64,000 bases of DNA from Mesorhizobium huakuii (GCF_014189455.1 NZ_CP050296.1:4522001-4586000), one strand, 5' to 3'. Counted from the first letter of the stretch, positions 17,580-25,701 are shown. The notes: generated by a model not told the origin, from the sequence alone. Program-made: numbers and translations.

Positions 17580-18419
17580 ATGATCGAGTTGCCCGATACG
17601 GCGAGCCCCCTTTACGAGAAGGTGAAGGACTACATCCTGACCAACATCGGAACGGGCCGATGGGGCAAGGATCGCAAGCTGCCGTCCGAGAACGAGTTGG
17701 TGGTTTCGTTGGGCGTCTCGCGGATGACGGTCCACCGCGCCTTGCGGGAACTGACCGCGGCGGGCTTCCTGATCCGGCTGCAAGGTGTGGGCACGTTCAT
17801 CGCGCCGCCCCGCCCGCAATCGACGCTGATCGAGATCAACAACATCGCAGCCGAGATCGTCGAGCGCGGCAATAGGCATCGCTCCGAAGTCCTCGTGCTG
17901 GAAACCATCACGCCGACGAAGGAGCTTGCACTGTCCTTCGAGTTCCCAAAACGTGTTTCGATCTATCACTCCGTCGTCGTCAATTTCGAGAACGACCTGC
18001 CGGTGCAACTGGAAGAGCGCTTCGTCAATCCGAGCCTGATTCCCGACTATGACAAGCAGGATTTTTCGAAGACGGCGACCTATGACTACCTCATGCAGAA
18101 AACCCCGGTGACCGAGGTCGAGCACATCATCTCCGCGATCCCGGCCGACGCCGAGACGGCGCGGCATCTCAACATCGATGTCGGCAGCTGTTGCCTGTTT
18201 CTGCACCGCCGGACATGGACGGGCGCGATCGTCGCCACCATCAGCAAGCTGACCTATGTCGGCAGCCGCTACTCGCTCGGCAGCCGCTATTCCCCTCCAA
18301 GGCCAACTGACGACAACGCAGATGGAGGGAGGCGGATGCGCCAGATCAACGGGAAAATTGAGTCACTCTTACTTGTATATGCATGTATGTATTTTAGCCT
18401 TGACATCCGTTCGCGCTGA
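17580..18419 (+). CDS. GntR/HutC-family regulator with UTRA domain and odd C-terminal tail
   Basis: N-terminal winged helix (residues about 10-75, PSENELVVSLGVSRMTVHRAL) plus a UTRA ligand-binding domain, the HutC arrangement. It sits at the end of the SDR-hisD-adh operon, and GGAAAGGA precedes ATG 17580. HutC proteins normally end near residue 240, right after the SRYSLGSRYS region. Here the frame continues for about 40 more residues of unusual composition (CMYFSLDIRSR at the end) and reads through the repeated operator-like sequence at 18374-18391. The tail may be an artefact of a lost stop or an indel. It is the likely regulator of both halves of the cluster. Confidence 0.82.
   Translation: MIELPDTASPLYEKVKDYILTNIGTGRWGKDRKLPSENELVVSLGVSRMTVHRALRELTAAGFLIRLQGVGTFIAPPRPQSTLIEINNIAAEIVERGNRHRSEVLVLETITPTKELALSFEFPKRVSIYHSVVVNFENDLPVQLEERFVNPSLIPDYDKQDFSKTATYDYLMQKTPVTEVEHIISAIPADAETARHLNIDVGSCCLFLHRRTWTGAIVATISKLTYVGSRYSLGSRYSPPRPTDDNADGGRRMRQINGKIESLLLVYACMYFSLDIRSR
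18374..18391. promoter_or_regulatory. second TGTATATG operator candidate, before the ABC importer
   Basis: TGTATATGCATGTATGTA matches the element at 14251-14270 in 16 of 20 aligned positions, including the leading TGTATATGC block and the second TGTAT. It lies just upstream of a TTGACA element (18400-18405), so a bound repressor would overlap or flank the promoter of the importer genes. It is inside the extended 3' end of the GntR reading frame. Confidence 0.5.
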
Positions 18420-18429
18420 CGCTGAAATA
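18400..18429 (+). promoter_or_regulatory. possible sigma-70 promoter of the importer genes
   Basis: TTGACA at 18400-18405 is followed 18 bases later by GAAATA. The -35 match is perfect and the -10 match is weak. It lies about 125 bases upstream of the binding-protein start and directly after the operator candidate. Confidence 0.35.
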
Positions 18430-18554
18430 TCCCTGCACTTCACTATGAAGTGGTGGTTAAAATGCCGAGGCACAGTGCCGCGAGAGCAGAAACCCACAGT
18501 CTCACCAGACCGGATGCCTGGGTAAAAAGCGGTCTGATCATCAAGGGGAACTAG

Positions 18555-19565
18555 ATGATGCGTAACCTAGCAGGACAATTTCGCGCGCTCATGATGGCCG
18601 CCGCCATCGGGCTCGCCGCCGCGCCAGCGGCCCACGCGGCCGATGCGGCCATTCCCACGACGCCCGAGGCCGGATCGTTCAAGATCGGCATCGAGCCCTG
18701 GCTTGGCTACGGCCAGTGGCACGTCGCCGACGCCAAGGGCCTGTTCAAGACAAACGGCCTGTCGGACGTCCAGATCGTCAACTTCGCCGAGGACAAGGAC
18801 ATCAACGCCGCACTGGCCAGCGGCCAGCTCGACGCCGCCAACATCGCCACCCACACGGCGATGGGCATGGTTGCCGCCGGCCTGCCGGTGAAGATCGTGC
18901 TGCTGCTCGATGTCTCGATGACGGCCGATGCCATCATCGCCGGCAAGGACGTCACCTCCATTAAGGACCTCAAGGGCAAGCAGGTCGCTTTCGAGGAAGG
19001 CACGACGAGCGACATCTTGCTCAAATACGCGCTCGCCAAGAATGGCATGTCGATCGACGATGTGAAAGCCGTTCCGATGCCGGCGTCCGACGCCGGTGGC
19101 GCGCTGATCGCGGGCCAGGTACCGGTCGCGGTCACCTACGAACCCTACCTCACCGTCGCCATGGCGCAGAACAAGGACGTCAAGCTGCTATTCACCGCCG
19201 GCGAGGATCCCGGCCTGATCAGCGACGTGCTGGTGGTGCGCGACGAGGTGATCAAGTCGCGGCCCGGCCAGGTGCTGGCCATGATCAAGAGCTGGGACGC
19301 CGCGCTCAAGGACTACACTTCAGATACACCCGGTGGCCGCGCCATCATCGCCAAGGCGGTCGGTTCCGACGTCAAGGATCTGAACACCGCTTTCGACGGC
19401 GTGCGCTACTACTCGCTCGCCGAAAACAAGACGGCGCTCACCGGCGATTTCACCACCAAGACATTCGCCGATGTCGAAGCGGCCGCCAAGAACGCCAAGC
19501 TGCTGCAGGCCGACGTGACGCCGGAGCAGATGATCGACCCGTCCTTCGTCAAGGCGGCGCAATGA
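18555..19565 (+). CDS. ABC importer substrate-binding protein, NitT/TauT type
   Basis: Periplasmic binding protein of 336 residues. A signal peptide is clear (MMRNLAGQF, hydrophobic core, APAAHAAD), with cleavage near residue 29. The mature part has the SsuA/TauA-like fold: IGIEPWLGYGQWHVADAKGLF, ASGQLDAANIA, FEEGTTSDI and VTYEPYLTVA. An AAGGGG box precedes ATG 18555. With the two genes that follow it makes a complete sulfonate/nitrate-family importer. Given the upstream HpsN-like dehydrogenase set, a small sulfonate such as DHPS is the favoured cargo, by inference. Confidence 0.85.
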   Translation: MMRNLAGQFRALMMAAAIGLAAAPAAHAADAAIPTTPEAGSFKIGIEPWLGYGQWHVADAKGLFKTNGLSDVQIVNFAEDKDINAALASGQLDAANIATHTAMGMVAAGLPVKIVLLLDVSMTADAIIAGKDVTSIKDLKGKQVAFEEGTTSDILLKYALAKNGMSIDDVKAVPMPASDAGGALIAGQVPVAVTYEPYLTVAMAQNKDVKLLFTAGEDPGLISDVLVVRDEVIKSRPGQVLAMIKSWDAALKDYTSDTPGGRAIIAKAVGSDVKDLNTAFDGVRYYSLAENKTALTGDFTTKTFADVEAAAKNAKLLQADVTPEQMIDPSFVKAAQ

Positions 19566-19581
19566 TAAAGGCCGGGTCGCG

Positions 19582-20457
19582 GTGGTAGCGCAGATGTCCG
19601 CGAAGCCCCCCGCGAAAACGGGTCTGGCTCTTCCCTCATCAGGGCCGGTCACGAAACAGGCGAGGCGCCGCCGATCCTCGGGGATCGGCGTGCCCATCGC
19701 CAGGTCGCGTTTCCTGATGATCGCGGTGACCGTGTTTGTCGGGCTTGGCCTTGCCTGGTGGGCGGCGACCGGGCTGGAGTGGGTAAAGCCCATTTTCCTG
19801 CCGTCGCCCGGCAGCGTCGCGACCCAGATCGCCAAGCTCGCCACTGACGGCACGCTGTGGGTGGACCTCAGCGCCTCGGCATATCGCATTTCCATCGGCT
19901 TCCTGATCGCCTCGGCTTTGTCGATCCCGATCGGCGTGCTGATCGGCAGTTTCCGCTCCTGGGAAGCGGCCATCGAGCCGCTGGTCGATTTCATCCGCTA
20001 CATGCCGGTCGTCGCTTTTGTGCCGCTCTCCATCCTGTGGGCCGGCACCGGCGATACGCAGAAATTCCTGATCATCTTCATCGGCACTTTCTTCCAGCAG
20101 GTGCTGATGATCATGGACAATGTGAAACGGGTTCCTGCCGATTTCATCGGCCTTGGCCGTACGCTCGGCCTGCCGGACCGCGAGATCCTGACGCGCATCG
20201 TCGTGCCCAGCGCTCTGCCGGGCATCTGGGACACGCTGCGCATCAGCCTGGGCTGGGCATGGACCTGGCTGGTGCTGGCCGAACTTGTCGCGGCGACGTC
20301 GGGCTTGGGCTATCGCATCACCGTTTCGCAGCGCTATTTCCAGACGAACACCATCATCGGCTACATCCTGCTGCTTGGCGTGCTCGGTCTCATCACCGAC
20401 CAGGTCATGAAGGCATTGGAAAAGGTGCTGTTCCGGCAGGATGGCCACTCGCAATGA
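19582..20457 (+). CDS. ABC importer permease, NitT/TauT type
   Basis: A 291-residue inner-membrane protein of the SsuC/TauC family with about six transmembrane segments. The EAA-loop region is seen as DFIGLGRTLGLPDREILTRIVVPSALPGI. It begins with a GTG at 19582, or ATG 19594, after a 16-base gap from the binding-protein gene. The N-terminal 45 residues are polar and rich in basic residues before the first helix. It pairs with the ATPase encoded directly after it. Confidence 0.87.
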   Translation: MVAQMSAKPPAKTGLALPSSGPVTKQARRRRSSGIGVPIARSRFLMIAVTVFVGLGLAWWAATGLEWVKPIFLPSPGSVATQIAKLATDGTLWVDLSASAYRISIGFLIASALSIPIGVLIGSFRSWEAAIEPLVDFIRYMPVVAFVPLSILWAGTGDTQKFLIIFIGTFFQQVLMIMDNVKRVPADFIGLGRTLGLPDREILTRIVVPSALPGIWDTLRISLGWAWTWLVLAELVAATSGLGYRITVSQRYFQTNTIIGYILLLGVLGLITDQVMKALEKVLFRQDGHSQ

Positions 20458-20467
20458 GGAACCGCCG

Positions 20468-21250
20468 ATGACTGTTCCCAAACTGCGCATCGCCGGTCTC
20501 GACAAGAGCTTCGGCACGGGCGAGCGGCGCACGCAAGTGCTGCGCGACATCAACCTCGATCTTGCCGACAATGAGTTCGTCTCGCTCGTAGGCACGTCGG
20601 GCTGCGGCAAGAGCACGCTCTTGTCGATCGTCGCCGGACTGCAGGATTTCGACGCTGGCGATCTCAGCATCGATGGCGCGCCGATCCTGCAGCCCGGTCT
20701 CGACCGTGGCGTCGTCTTCCAGTCCTACACGCTGCTTCCCTGGCTGACAGCGCGGCAAAACATCGAGTTCGCGCTCAAGGCCGCCGGTTACGATCGCACG
20801 GCCTGCCGTGAGATCGCGCTCGAGCATCTCGATCTCGTCAAGCTGTCGCAGAGCGCCGACCGCTATCCGTCCGAACTGTCGGGCGGCATGAAGCAGCGCG
20901 TCGCCATCGCGCGTGCGTTGTCCTACAGGCCCAAGATGCTGCTGATGGACGAGCCCTTCGGCGCGCTCGATGCCTTGACCCGGCACCAGATGCAGGAACT
21001 GCTGACCCAGATTTGGGAAGAACACAGGCTGACCGTGCTCTTCGTCACGCATGATGTGGAAGAGGCGGTCTATCTGTCGGACCGCATCGTCGTCATGGGG
21101 ATCGGCCCGGGGCGCATCATGCAGACCTTCAATGTCGACATCGAGCGGCCGCGCCGGGAAGAGGTGATGGAAACCCCGGCCTTCATGGATTTGCAGCGCG
21201 GCGTGCACAAGGCGATCCGCGAAGCGTCAAGACGCCCCGAAATGGCGTAG
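20468..21250 (+). CDS. ABC importer ATPase, NitT/TauT type
   Basis: ATP-binding subunit, about 260 residues. Walker A GTSGCGKST, Q-loop VVFQSYTLLPW, signature LSGGMKQRV and Walker B LLMDEPFGALD are all intact. ATG 20468 is preferred: GAGGA lies seven bases upstream, overlapping the permease stop. An upstream ATG at 20441 is in the same frame and would add nine residues overlapping the permease. It is the last gene of the importer, followed by a stable hairpin. Confidence 0.88.
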   Translation: MTVPKLRIAGLDKSFGTGERRTQVLRDINLDLADNEFVSLVGTSGCGKSTLLSIVAGLQDFDAGDLSIDGAPILQPGLDRGVVFQSYTLLPWLTARQNIEFALKAAGYDRTACREIALEHLDLVKLSQSADRYPSELSGGMKQRVAIARALSYRPKMLLMDEPFGALDALTRHQMQELLTQIWEEHRLTVLFVTHDVEEAVYLSDRIVVMGIGPGRIMQTFNVDIERPRREEVMETPAFMDLQRGVHKAIREASRRPEMA

Positions 21251-21292
21251 CATCCGAGCGGGGCCTCCTCCTGCATTGCCGGAATGACGAGG

Positions 21293-21321
21293 CAGCCGTC
21301 CCGGAACATCCGGGCCGGCTG
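21293..21321. terminator. 13-bp stem-loop after the ABC importer operon
   Basis: Positions 21293-21305 and 21309-21321 pair in 12 of 13 positions around a three-base ACA loop. It lies between the convergent ABC importer operon and the small secreted protein gene, where a bidirectional terminator is expected. There is no clear T-run, so the mechanism is uncertain. Confidence 0.5.
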
Positions 21322-21351
21322 TCCTGTGCGGGCCGGCGGCGTGGTCAGCAA

Positions 21352-21672
21352 TCAGGGGCCGTGAGGACCGCACAGGTCGAGCGTCCAGGCGATGGTTCCG
21401 CAGAAGTCACCGACGTCGCCACGGTAACTGCCGTAGCCATTGTAGTAGTTGTCCATCCAGCCATTGCCGCTGGTCGAATTGTCGGCGGTCCAGCCGCCGC
21501 CAACCCAGCCGCCGTGGCCTCCATGCCCGCCATTCGCATGGCCGCCATGGGCAGCGGTGAGGTGGATATAATGATGCTTGACGACGGCGGCATCGGCGAC
21601 GGTTGCAAACGGGATCGCGCTGGTGGCCAGGGTCAGCAGGATGGAGCTGATGAATACGAGTTGCCTTTTCAT
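21352..21672 (-). CDS. small secreted His/Gly-rich protein of unknown function
   Basis: A 106-residue protein with a clear signal peptide (MKRQLVFISSILLTLATS, then a VADAAV cleavage region). The mature part has a glycine-histidine block (AHGGHANGGHGGHGG), aromatic and asparagine-rich sequence (GWMDNYYNGYGSY) and two cysteines near the C-terminus (DFCGTIAW, DLCGPHGP) that could form a disulfide. ATG 21672 has AAGGAG at ideal distance. The histidine spacing would suit metal binding, but no family was recognised. It converges on the ABC importer operon. Confidence 0.7.
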   Translation of the reverse strand: MKRQLVFISSILLTLATSAIPFATVADAAVVKHHYIHLTAAHGGHANGGHGGHGGWVGGGWTADNSTSGNGWMDNYYNGYGSYRGDVGDFCGTIAWTLDLCGPHGP

Positions 21673-22101
21673 GGGAATGTCTCCTTTTCGTTCCAGAAAT
21701 ATGGGAAGGAAAGCCGTCCCTCGCCGGACACGTTCCTTCACGAAATCGGGACGGACACTCGCTGAACTGTGCGGTGTCTTCAGGCGGTCTCGCGACACAT
21801 CGCCTGAATGGCCGAAATCTCAGTCCGCTCACGGCGCCGGTCAAGATTTGTTGACTTCCGGCAGGCTGGAAATGACTACCCCCGACCTATTTGTCGGACC
21901 ATAAGACGGCGGTGCGATTCAGGCTCCGGCTGGCACGTAGGGCAATCTTGCCTTTGAACTGGGATGCGCCAATTTGGCTAAAGACTATAAGCCGCCCGCA
22001 TGACGGAATTGGCCGTAGCACTGGAATAGCCTCAATTTGCCACCGAGCGTGATCCGAGGCTGAGGCTGATCATCCCGATCATCGTCGCCATCGCCTTTCT
22101 G

Positions 22102-23445
22102 ATGGAGCAGCTCGATTCCACCATCATCACCACGGCGATTCCGGCCATCGCGCACAGCCTCGACACCACGCCGGTCCGGCTGAACCTTGCGATCACCACC
22201 TACATCCTGACGCTCGCCGTGTTCATTCCCGTCAGCGGCTGGTTCGCCGACAGGTTCGGCGCGCGAAAAGTGTTTGCGCTGGCGTTGTTCACCTTCACCC
22301 TTGGCTCGGCACTGTGCGGCATGGCCAACAGTTTCGGCATGCTGCTGGCCACGCGCGCCCTGCAGGGGTTGGGCGGCGCCATGATGACGCCGGTCGGACG
22401 GTTGATCCTGCTGCGCAGCTTTCCGCGCAGCGGGTTGATCACCGCCATGACCTACATGACCTTGCCGGCCATCATGGGACCGGTCATCGGGCCGCTGCTT
22501 GGCGGCCTGCTGACCACCTACGCCTCGTGGCGCTGGATATTCTATGTCAACGTACCGTTCGGCTGCCTCGGCATACTGGCGGCGCTGCGCTTCGTCGACG
22601 ATTTCCACGAGGAAGCCGTGCAGCGCTTCGACTTCGCCGGGTTCCTGATGGTGGGATGCGGTGTGGCATTGCTGCAATTCGGCCTGGAAAACATCGGCCG
22701 GCCGATCATTCCCGTTTCCGCGACGGTGCTGGTGCTGGCCGCTTCCGTCCTGCTGCTGCTCGCCTTCGGACGCTACGCGCGCCGCGTCGTGGCGCCGGCC
22801 GTCGACCTGACGCTGTTTCGGTTTCGCTCCTTCTGGGTCGGCACGCTGGCAGGTGGGCTGTGCCGCGTCGGCCTCAACGGCGTACCTTTCCTCGTGCCAC
22901 TGATGCTGCAGCTCGGCTTCGGTATGAGCCCGGTCACTTCGGGGTCGCTGACATTCGTCGGCAGCTTCGGCGCCTTGCTCATGCGGCCGCTGCTGTCGCC
23001 GCTGCTGCGGCGCTTCGGCTTCGGTGCCGTGCTGATCGGCAGCGCGATCGTCGGCTCCGCCGCCGTCGCGGGTTTCGCCCTGATGCGTCCCGAGACGCAG
23101 CATTGGATGATCGGCGTCTATGTCTTCCTGTTCGGCATCGTCCGCTCGGCGCAGTTCATGACCTCCAACACTTTGTCCTACGCCGACTTGCCGGCGGACA
23201 AGCTCAGCCGCGCCACCAGCCTCGGCGGCGTGCTGCAGCAGCTCAGCGTTTCGCTCGGCGTCTCGATCGCCGCCATGCTGCTGGGCCTGATCGCAGGGGA
23301 GACCCACGTGCTCACGCCGGAACGCTTTCACCAGGTATTCCTGCTGACCGCGATCATCCCGCTGATCTCCATTCCCGGATTTCGGTACCTGCGCGCCGAG
23401 GACGGCGCGCAGGTCAGCGGCCACATCAGGGGAATGCGCAAATAG
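22102..23445 (+). CDS. MFS transporter of the DHA2 (14-helix drug efflux) family, N-terminus interrupted
   Basis: Proton-driven efflux pump. Family motifs are clear: MEQLDSTIITTAIPAI in helix 1, GWFADRFGARKVF after helix 2, and LGGVLQQLSVSLG late in the protein. The hydrophobic first helix begins upstream of ATG 22102 (RLRLIIPIIVAIAF), and no usual start codon lies between it and a TAG at 22027. An ATG at 22000 is in the same frame and would give nine residues, then the stop, then the rest of the helix. The gene thus appears to carry a nonsense codon at position 10 or a sequencing error. Starting at 22102 would remove most of helix 1. Confidence 0.8.
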   Translation: MEQLDSTIITTAIPAIAHSLDTTPVRLNLAITTYILTLAVFIPVSGWFADRFGARKVFALALFTFTLGSALCGMANSFGMLLATRALQGLGGAMMTPVGRLILLRSFPRSGLITAMTYMTLPAIMGPVIGPLLGGLLTTYASWRWIFYVNVPFGCLGILAALRFVDDFHEEAVQRFDFAGFLMVGCGVALLQFGLENIGRPIIPVSATVLVLAASVLLLLAFGRYARRVVAPAVDLTLFRFRSFWVGTLAGGLCRVGLNGVPFLVPLMLQLGFGMSPVTSGSLTFVGSFGALLMRPLLSPLLRRFGFGAVLIGSAIVGSAAVAGFALMRPETQHWMIGVYVFLFGIVRSAQFMTSNTLSYADLPADKLSRATSLGGVLQQLSVSLGVSIAAMLLGLIAGETHVLTPERFHQVFLLTAIIPLISIPGFRYLRAEDGAQVSGHIRGMRK

Positions 23446-23524
23446 GTCTCTCGGGAAGGCTGTGTCGGCGTTGAAACATGTCGCGGCCGGGGGCGCGAGG
23501 CCTGCAATGCAAGGAGGTTCCTCC

Positions 23525-23546
23525 GGACGGCACCAAGGCGCCGTCC
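23525..23546. terminator. weak hairpin after the MFS gene
   Basis: GGACGGC at 23525-23531 pairs with GCCGTCC at 23540-23546 around an eight-base loop, about 80 bases after the MFS stop. There is no T-run. It may end transcription from the MFS gene or the convergent tiny-peptide gene. Confidence 0.3.
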
Positions 23547-23646
23547 TCGCCCGCGTGGGAGATTGCGGATCAGTACATCGGACGCGGGTTTATCGCGTCC
23601 GCTCGGACCGATTGGATAACGTCCCAATGTTCCACTTTACGGAACC

Positions 23647-23733
23647 TTAGTACCAGCGTCCGCGACCGTAAAATCCGCCACCGCCCAGCACGATAACAAT
23701 AAGAACTATGACCAGGATTGTGGTGATATCCAT
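23647..23733 (-). CDS. 28-residue single-pass membrane peptide
   Basis: A complete frame of 28 codons with a textbook AGGAGG site six to seven bases before ATG 23733. The product is MDITTILVIVLIVIVL followed by GGGGFYGRGRWY. That is one hydrophobic helix, then a glycine hinge and a basic-aromatic tail. Similar tiny hydrophobic peptides with a glycine-rich tail are common in rhizobia and are often missed by gene callers; their role is not known to me. The hydrophobic design and strong ribosome-binding site argue that it is translated. Confidence 0.7.
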   Translation of the reverse strand: MDITTILVIVLIVIVLGGGGFYGRGRWY

Positions 23734-24200
23734 ATGCGCCTCCTGAGCGCGCCCGGCCGAGTTGGCCGTTCACCGCTCTTGCCCTGTAGGGCATGATTGT
23801 TCCTGTTACTTTGACATCCACCAACGTTCCGCACGGCATTCTTGTTCCAATGGACGCAAGGCATGAACCGCCGCCCAACGAACCGCTGGCCTCGCATCTC
23901 GGCTGGAAAGGTTTCGGAAACCATGTCCGGGTCCACCAAGGAACCAACTGGCCTGACGATTTCTTTAGCTGCATGAAAAGACCTGGCCCGCTCACAACGG
24001 AAGATCGCGACCACACCGATGCAGTGCGCACGTCGCCCGAATTGCCATCCCAATACCAGGATGCTGAAGGAGATTTCGGCGGTCGATTTGGATATGGGCA
24101 TCCCGCTCACAAGCCCGATCCTTTTGCCACATACACGTTTTCGCCCGGGGCTGTTCGTCCTCTACCGGTCGACAACAAGAAAAGATGGCGCTAACCGGCT
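23734..24200. other. stretch without a convincing gene
   Basis: Open frames exist on both strands (for example 23793-24194 plus and 23706-24110 minus), but they overlap one another, lack good ribosome-binding sites and show no recognisable family. It probably holds the promoter of the membrane-peptide gene and degenerate sequence. Confidence 0.4.
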
Positions 24201-24404
24201 GTGCAAAAACCCTACGAAACAGCCTATTTCGCCAGGAAGCACGGGATCACGCAGGCCCAGGCACGGCGGATCACCAAGGACTTCGGCCCTTCACGTGTCA
24301 GGTGCGACATTGCCGCCCAGGATCTGAACTTGGCCCTGACAGGCTCATCGCCCTGTATGAGCGTCAGCCAGCATCTGTGTCTTCGATACCGAAGGAATAG
24401 CTGA
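24201..24404 (+). CDS. small protein, diverged or decayed paralogue of the one at 24451
   Basis: A 67-residue frame starting at GTG 24201 with no strong ribosome-binding site. Its first 40 residues (PYETAYFARKHGITQAQAR, then ITKDFGPSR) match the small protein on the opposite strand at 24451-24645 (PYGAIHFAEKHGLTLRDAK, then NGPSR). The shared pattern is FA-x-KHG-[IL]-T followed by a second short helix and GPSR. The last 25 residues do not match and look out of frame. It is probably a degrading copy. The general look is that of DUF3606-type small proteins, but this is tentative. Confidence 0.4.
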   Translation: MQKPYETAYFARKHGITQAQARRITKDFGPSRVRCDIAAQDLNLALTGSSPCMSVSQHLCLRYRRNS

Positions 24405-24450
24405 GTTCTGAACGCAGACTACCAAAGCCGATGCATCGGTCTTGGCACAA

Positions 24451-24645
24451 TCAGCGAAGCCACTTCCTGAACCTCGCGGCTTTATTCCGCACGAATGCAG
24501 CAGCTGCCGCATCACACGTCCTGCGCGATGGTCCATTCGCGGCAATGATGAACTTGGCGTCTCTCAGCGTGAGACCGTGCTTCTCTGCAAAGTGGATTGC
24601 TCCATAAGGCTCGTCTTGGGGTATGCCCCCGTTGGTGTGGGCCAT
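24451..24645 (-). CDS. small protein with FAEKHG motif (DUF3606-like, tentative)
   Basis: A 64-residue soluble protein. ATG 24645 has GAGG about six bases upstream. The core FAEKHGLTLRDAKFIIAANG suggests two short helices, followed by GPSRRTCDAAAAAF and a basic end (NKAARFRKWLR). The family is not firmly identified; DUF3606-type proteins have a similar length and helix-loop-helix look. A diverged copy faces it at 24201-24404, 46 bases away, so the two are convergent. Confidence 0.5.
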   Translation of the reverse strand: MAHTNGGIPQDEPYGAIHFAEKHGLTLRDAKFIIAANGPSRRTCDAAAAAFVRNKAARFRKWLR

Positions 24646-24777
24646 TTGTGCCTCGCATGACGGATGGCTCGGCTTCGGCCTCTTCCGCCCGCCCAATCTG
24701 GTACATCAACCTTCGACGACAGGCGAAGGTTCCGATCAGAAGTGGAACCTCCAACTACAGGGCAAGGTTTAAGCTTG

Positions 24778-25638
24778 ATGTTCGAAGGTTTTCGACTTGA
24801 GACAGTCCAGCTGCCCGAGGCGTCGCTTCGGGTGAGGCACGGCGGTTCAGGACCACCGGTCCTGCTTCTGCATGGCCACCCACGTACACATGCCACCTGG
24901 CATCGCGTTGCGCCGCTTCTCGCCGAAAGCCATACGGTTGTTTGTCCTGACGTTCGCGGTTTCGGGCAGTCTTCGATCCCCGAGGACACACACGATCATG
25001 CAGGATCATCCAAGCGCGCCAAGGCAAAAGACTGTGTCGCGCTCATGCGCCTTCTCGGCTTTGACCGGTTTGCCGTCGCCGGGCACGATCGCGGAAGCTA
25101 CACCGCTTTCCGGACAGCGATGGATCATCCGTCCGCGGTGACGCATCTCATCATTCTGGACGGTGTTCCCATCCTTGAAGCCCTCGAGCGATGTGACGCC
25201 CGCTTTGCCACAGATTGGTGGCATTGGTTCTTCTTTGCCCAGCCCGACAAGCCGGAACAGGCGATCATGGCCGACCCCGAAGCCTGGTATGGCGGCTCCG
25301 CTGATCAGATGGGCGCGGAGGCATTTGCGGACTACAGGGCGGCGATTTTCGACCCTCGTGTCATCCATGGGATGGTCGAGGACTATAGGGCCGGGCTCTC
25401 AATCGACCATCTGCATGACGCGGATGACCGAAGGGCGGGCCGACGGGTCCAATGTCCCACCATGGTTCTGTGGTCGATGCGCGATGATTTGGAACGGCTT
25501 TATGGCGACGTTCTCGGCGTATGGCGTCCGTGGACGACAAGCCTGCGGGGAAAAGGCATCGCCTGCGGACACCATATGGCCGAGGAAGCACCACAGGTGC
25601 TCGCGGCAGAAATCTTGGCATTCTTGCGTACCATCTAG
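24778..25638 (+). CDS. alpha/beta hydrolase, haloacetate-dehalogenase-like
   Basis: A 286-residue alpha/beta hydrolase. Features of fluoroacetate dehalogenase are visible: the oxyanion region HGHPRTHATWHRVAP, nucleophile Asp in GHDRGSYTAFR with the two substrate-binding arginines, a halide-pocket His-Trp pair in DWWHWFFFAQP, EDYRAG, and the catalytic His in CGHHMAEEAP. It may hydrolyse a haloacetate or another small ester-like substrate. The start at 24778 has AAGG ten bases upstream; the frame is open 38 codons further but without family similarity. It stands alone, converging on the response-regulator gene. Confidence 0.8.
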   Translation: MFEGFRLETVQLPEASLRVRHGGSGPPVLLLHGHPRTHATWHRVAPLLAESHTVVCPDVRGFGQSSIPEDTHDHAGSSKRAKAKDCVALMRLLGFDRFAVAGHDRGSYTAFRTAMDHPSAVTHLIILDGVPILEALERCDARFATDWWHWFFFAQPDKPEQAIMADPEAWYGGSADQMGAEAFADYRAAIFDPRVIHGMVEDYRAGLSIDHLHDADDRRAGRRVQCPTMVLWSMRDDLERLYGDVLGVWRPWTTSLRGKGIACGHHMAEEAPQVLAAEILAFLRTI

Positions 25639-25701
25639 TCTCGACGTCTGAGGTGAGGCGCGACGTCAGCCGGCCAAACAAAGGAGTCTTGTTTCCCTCG
25701 G

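Noticed and set aside
21985..23424. 479-codon minus-strand frame rich in Gln, Arg and Asp
   Set aside because: Antisense of the DHA2 pump; no domain visible.
23706..24110. 134-codon minus-strand frame
   Set aside because: Overlaps the well-supported tiny membrane-peptide gene in another frame and shows no domain.
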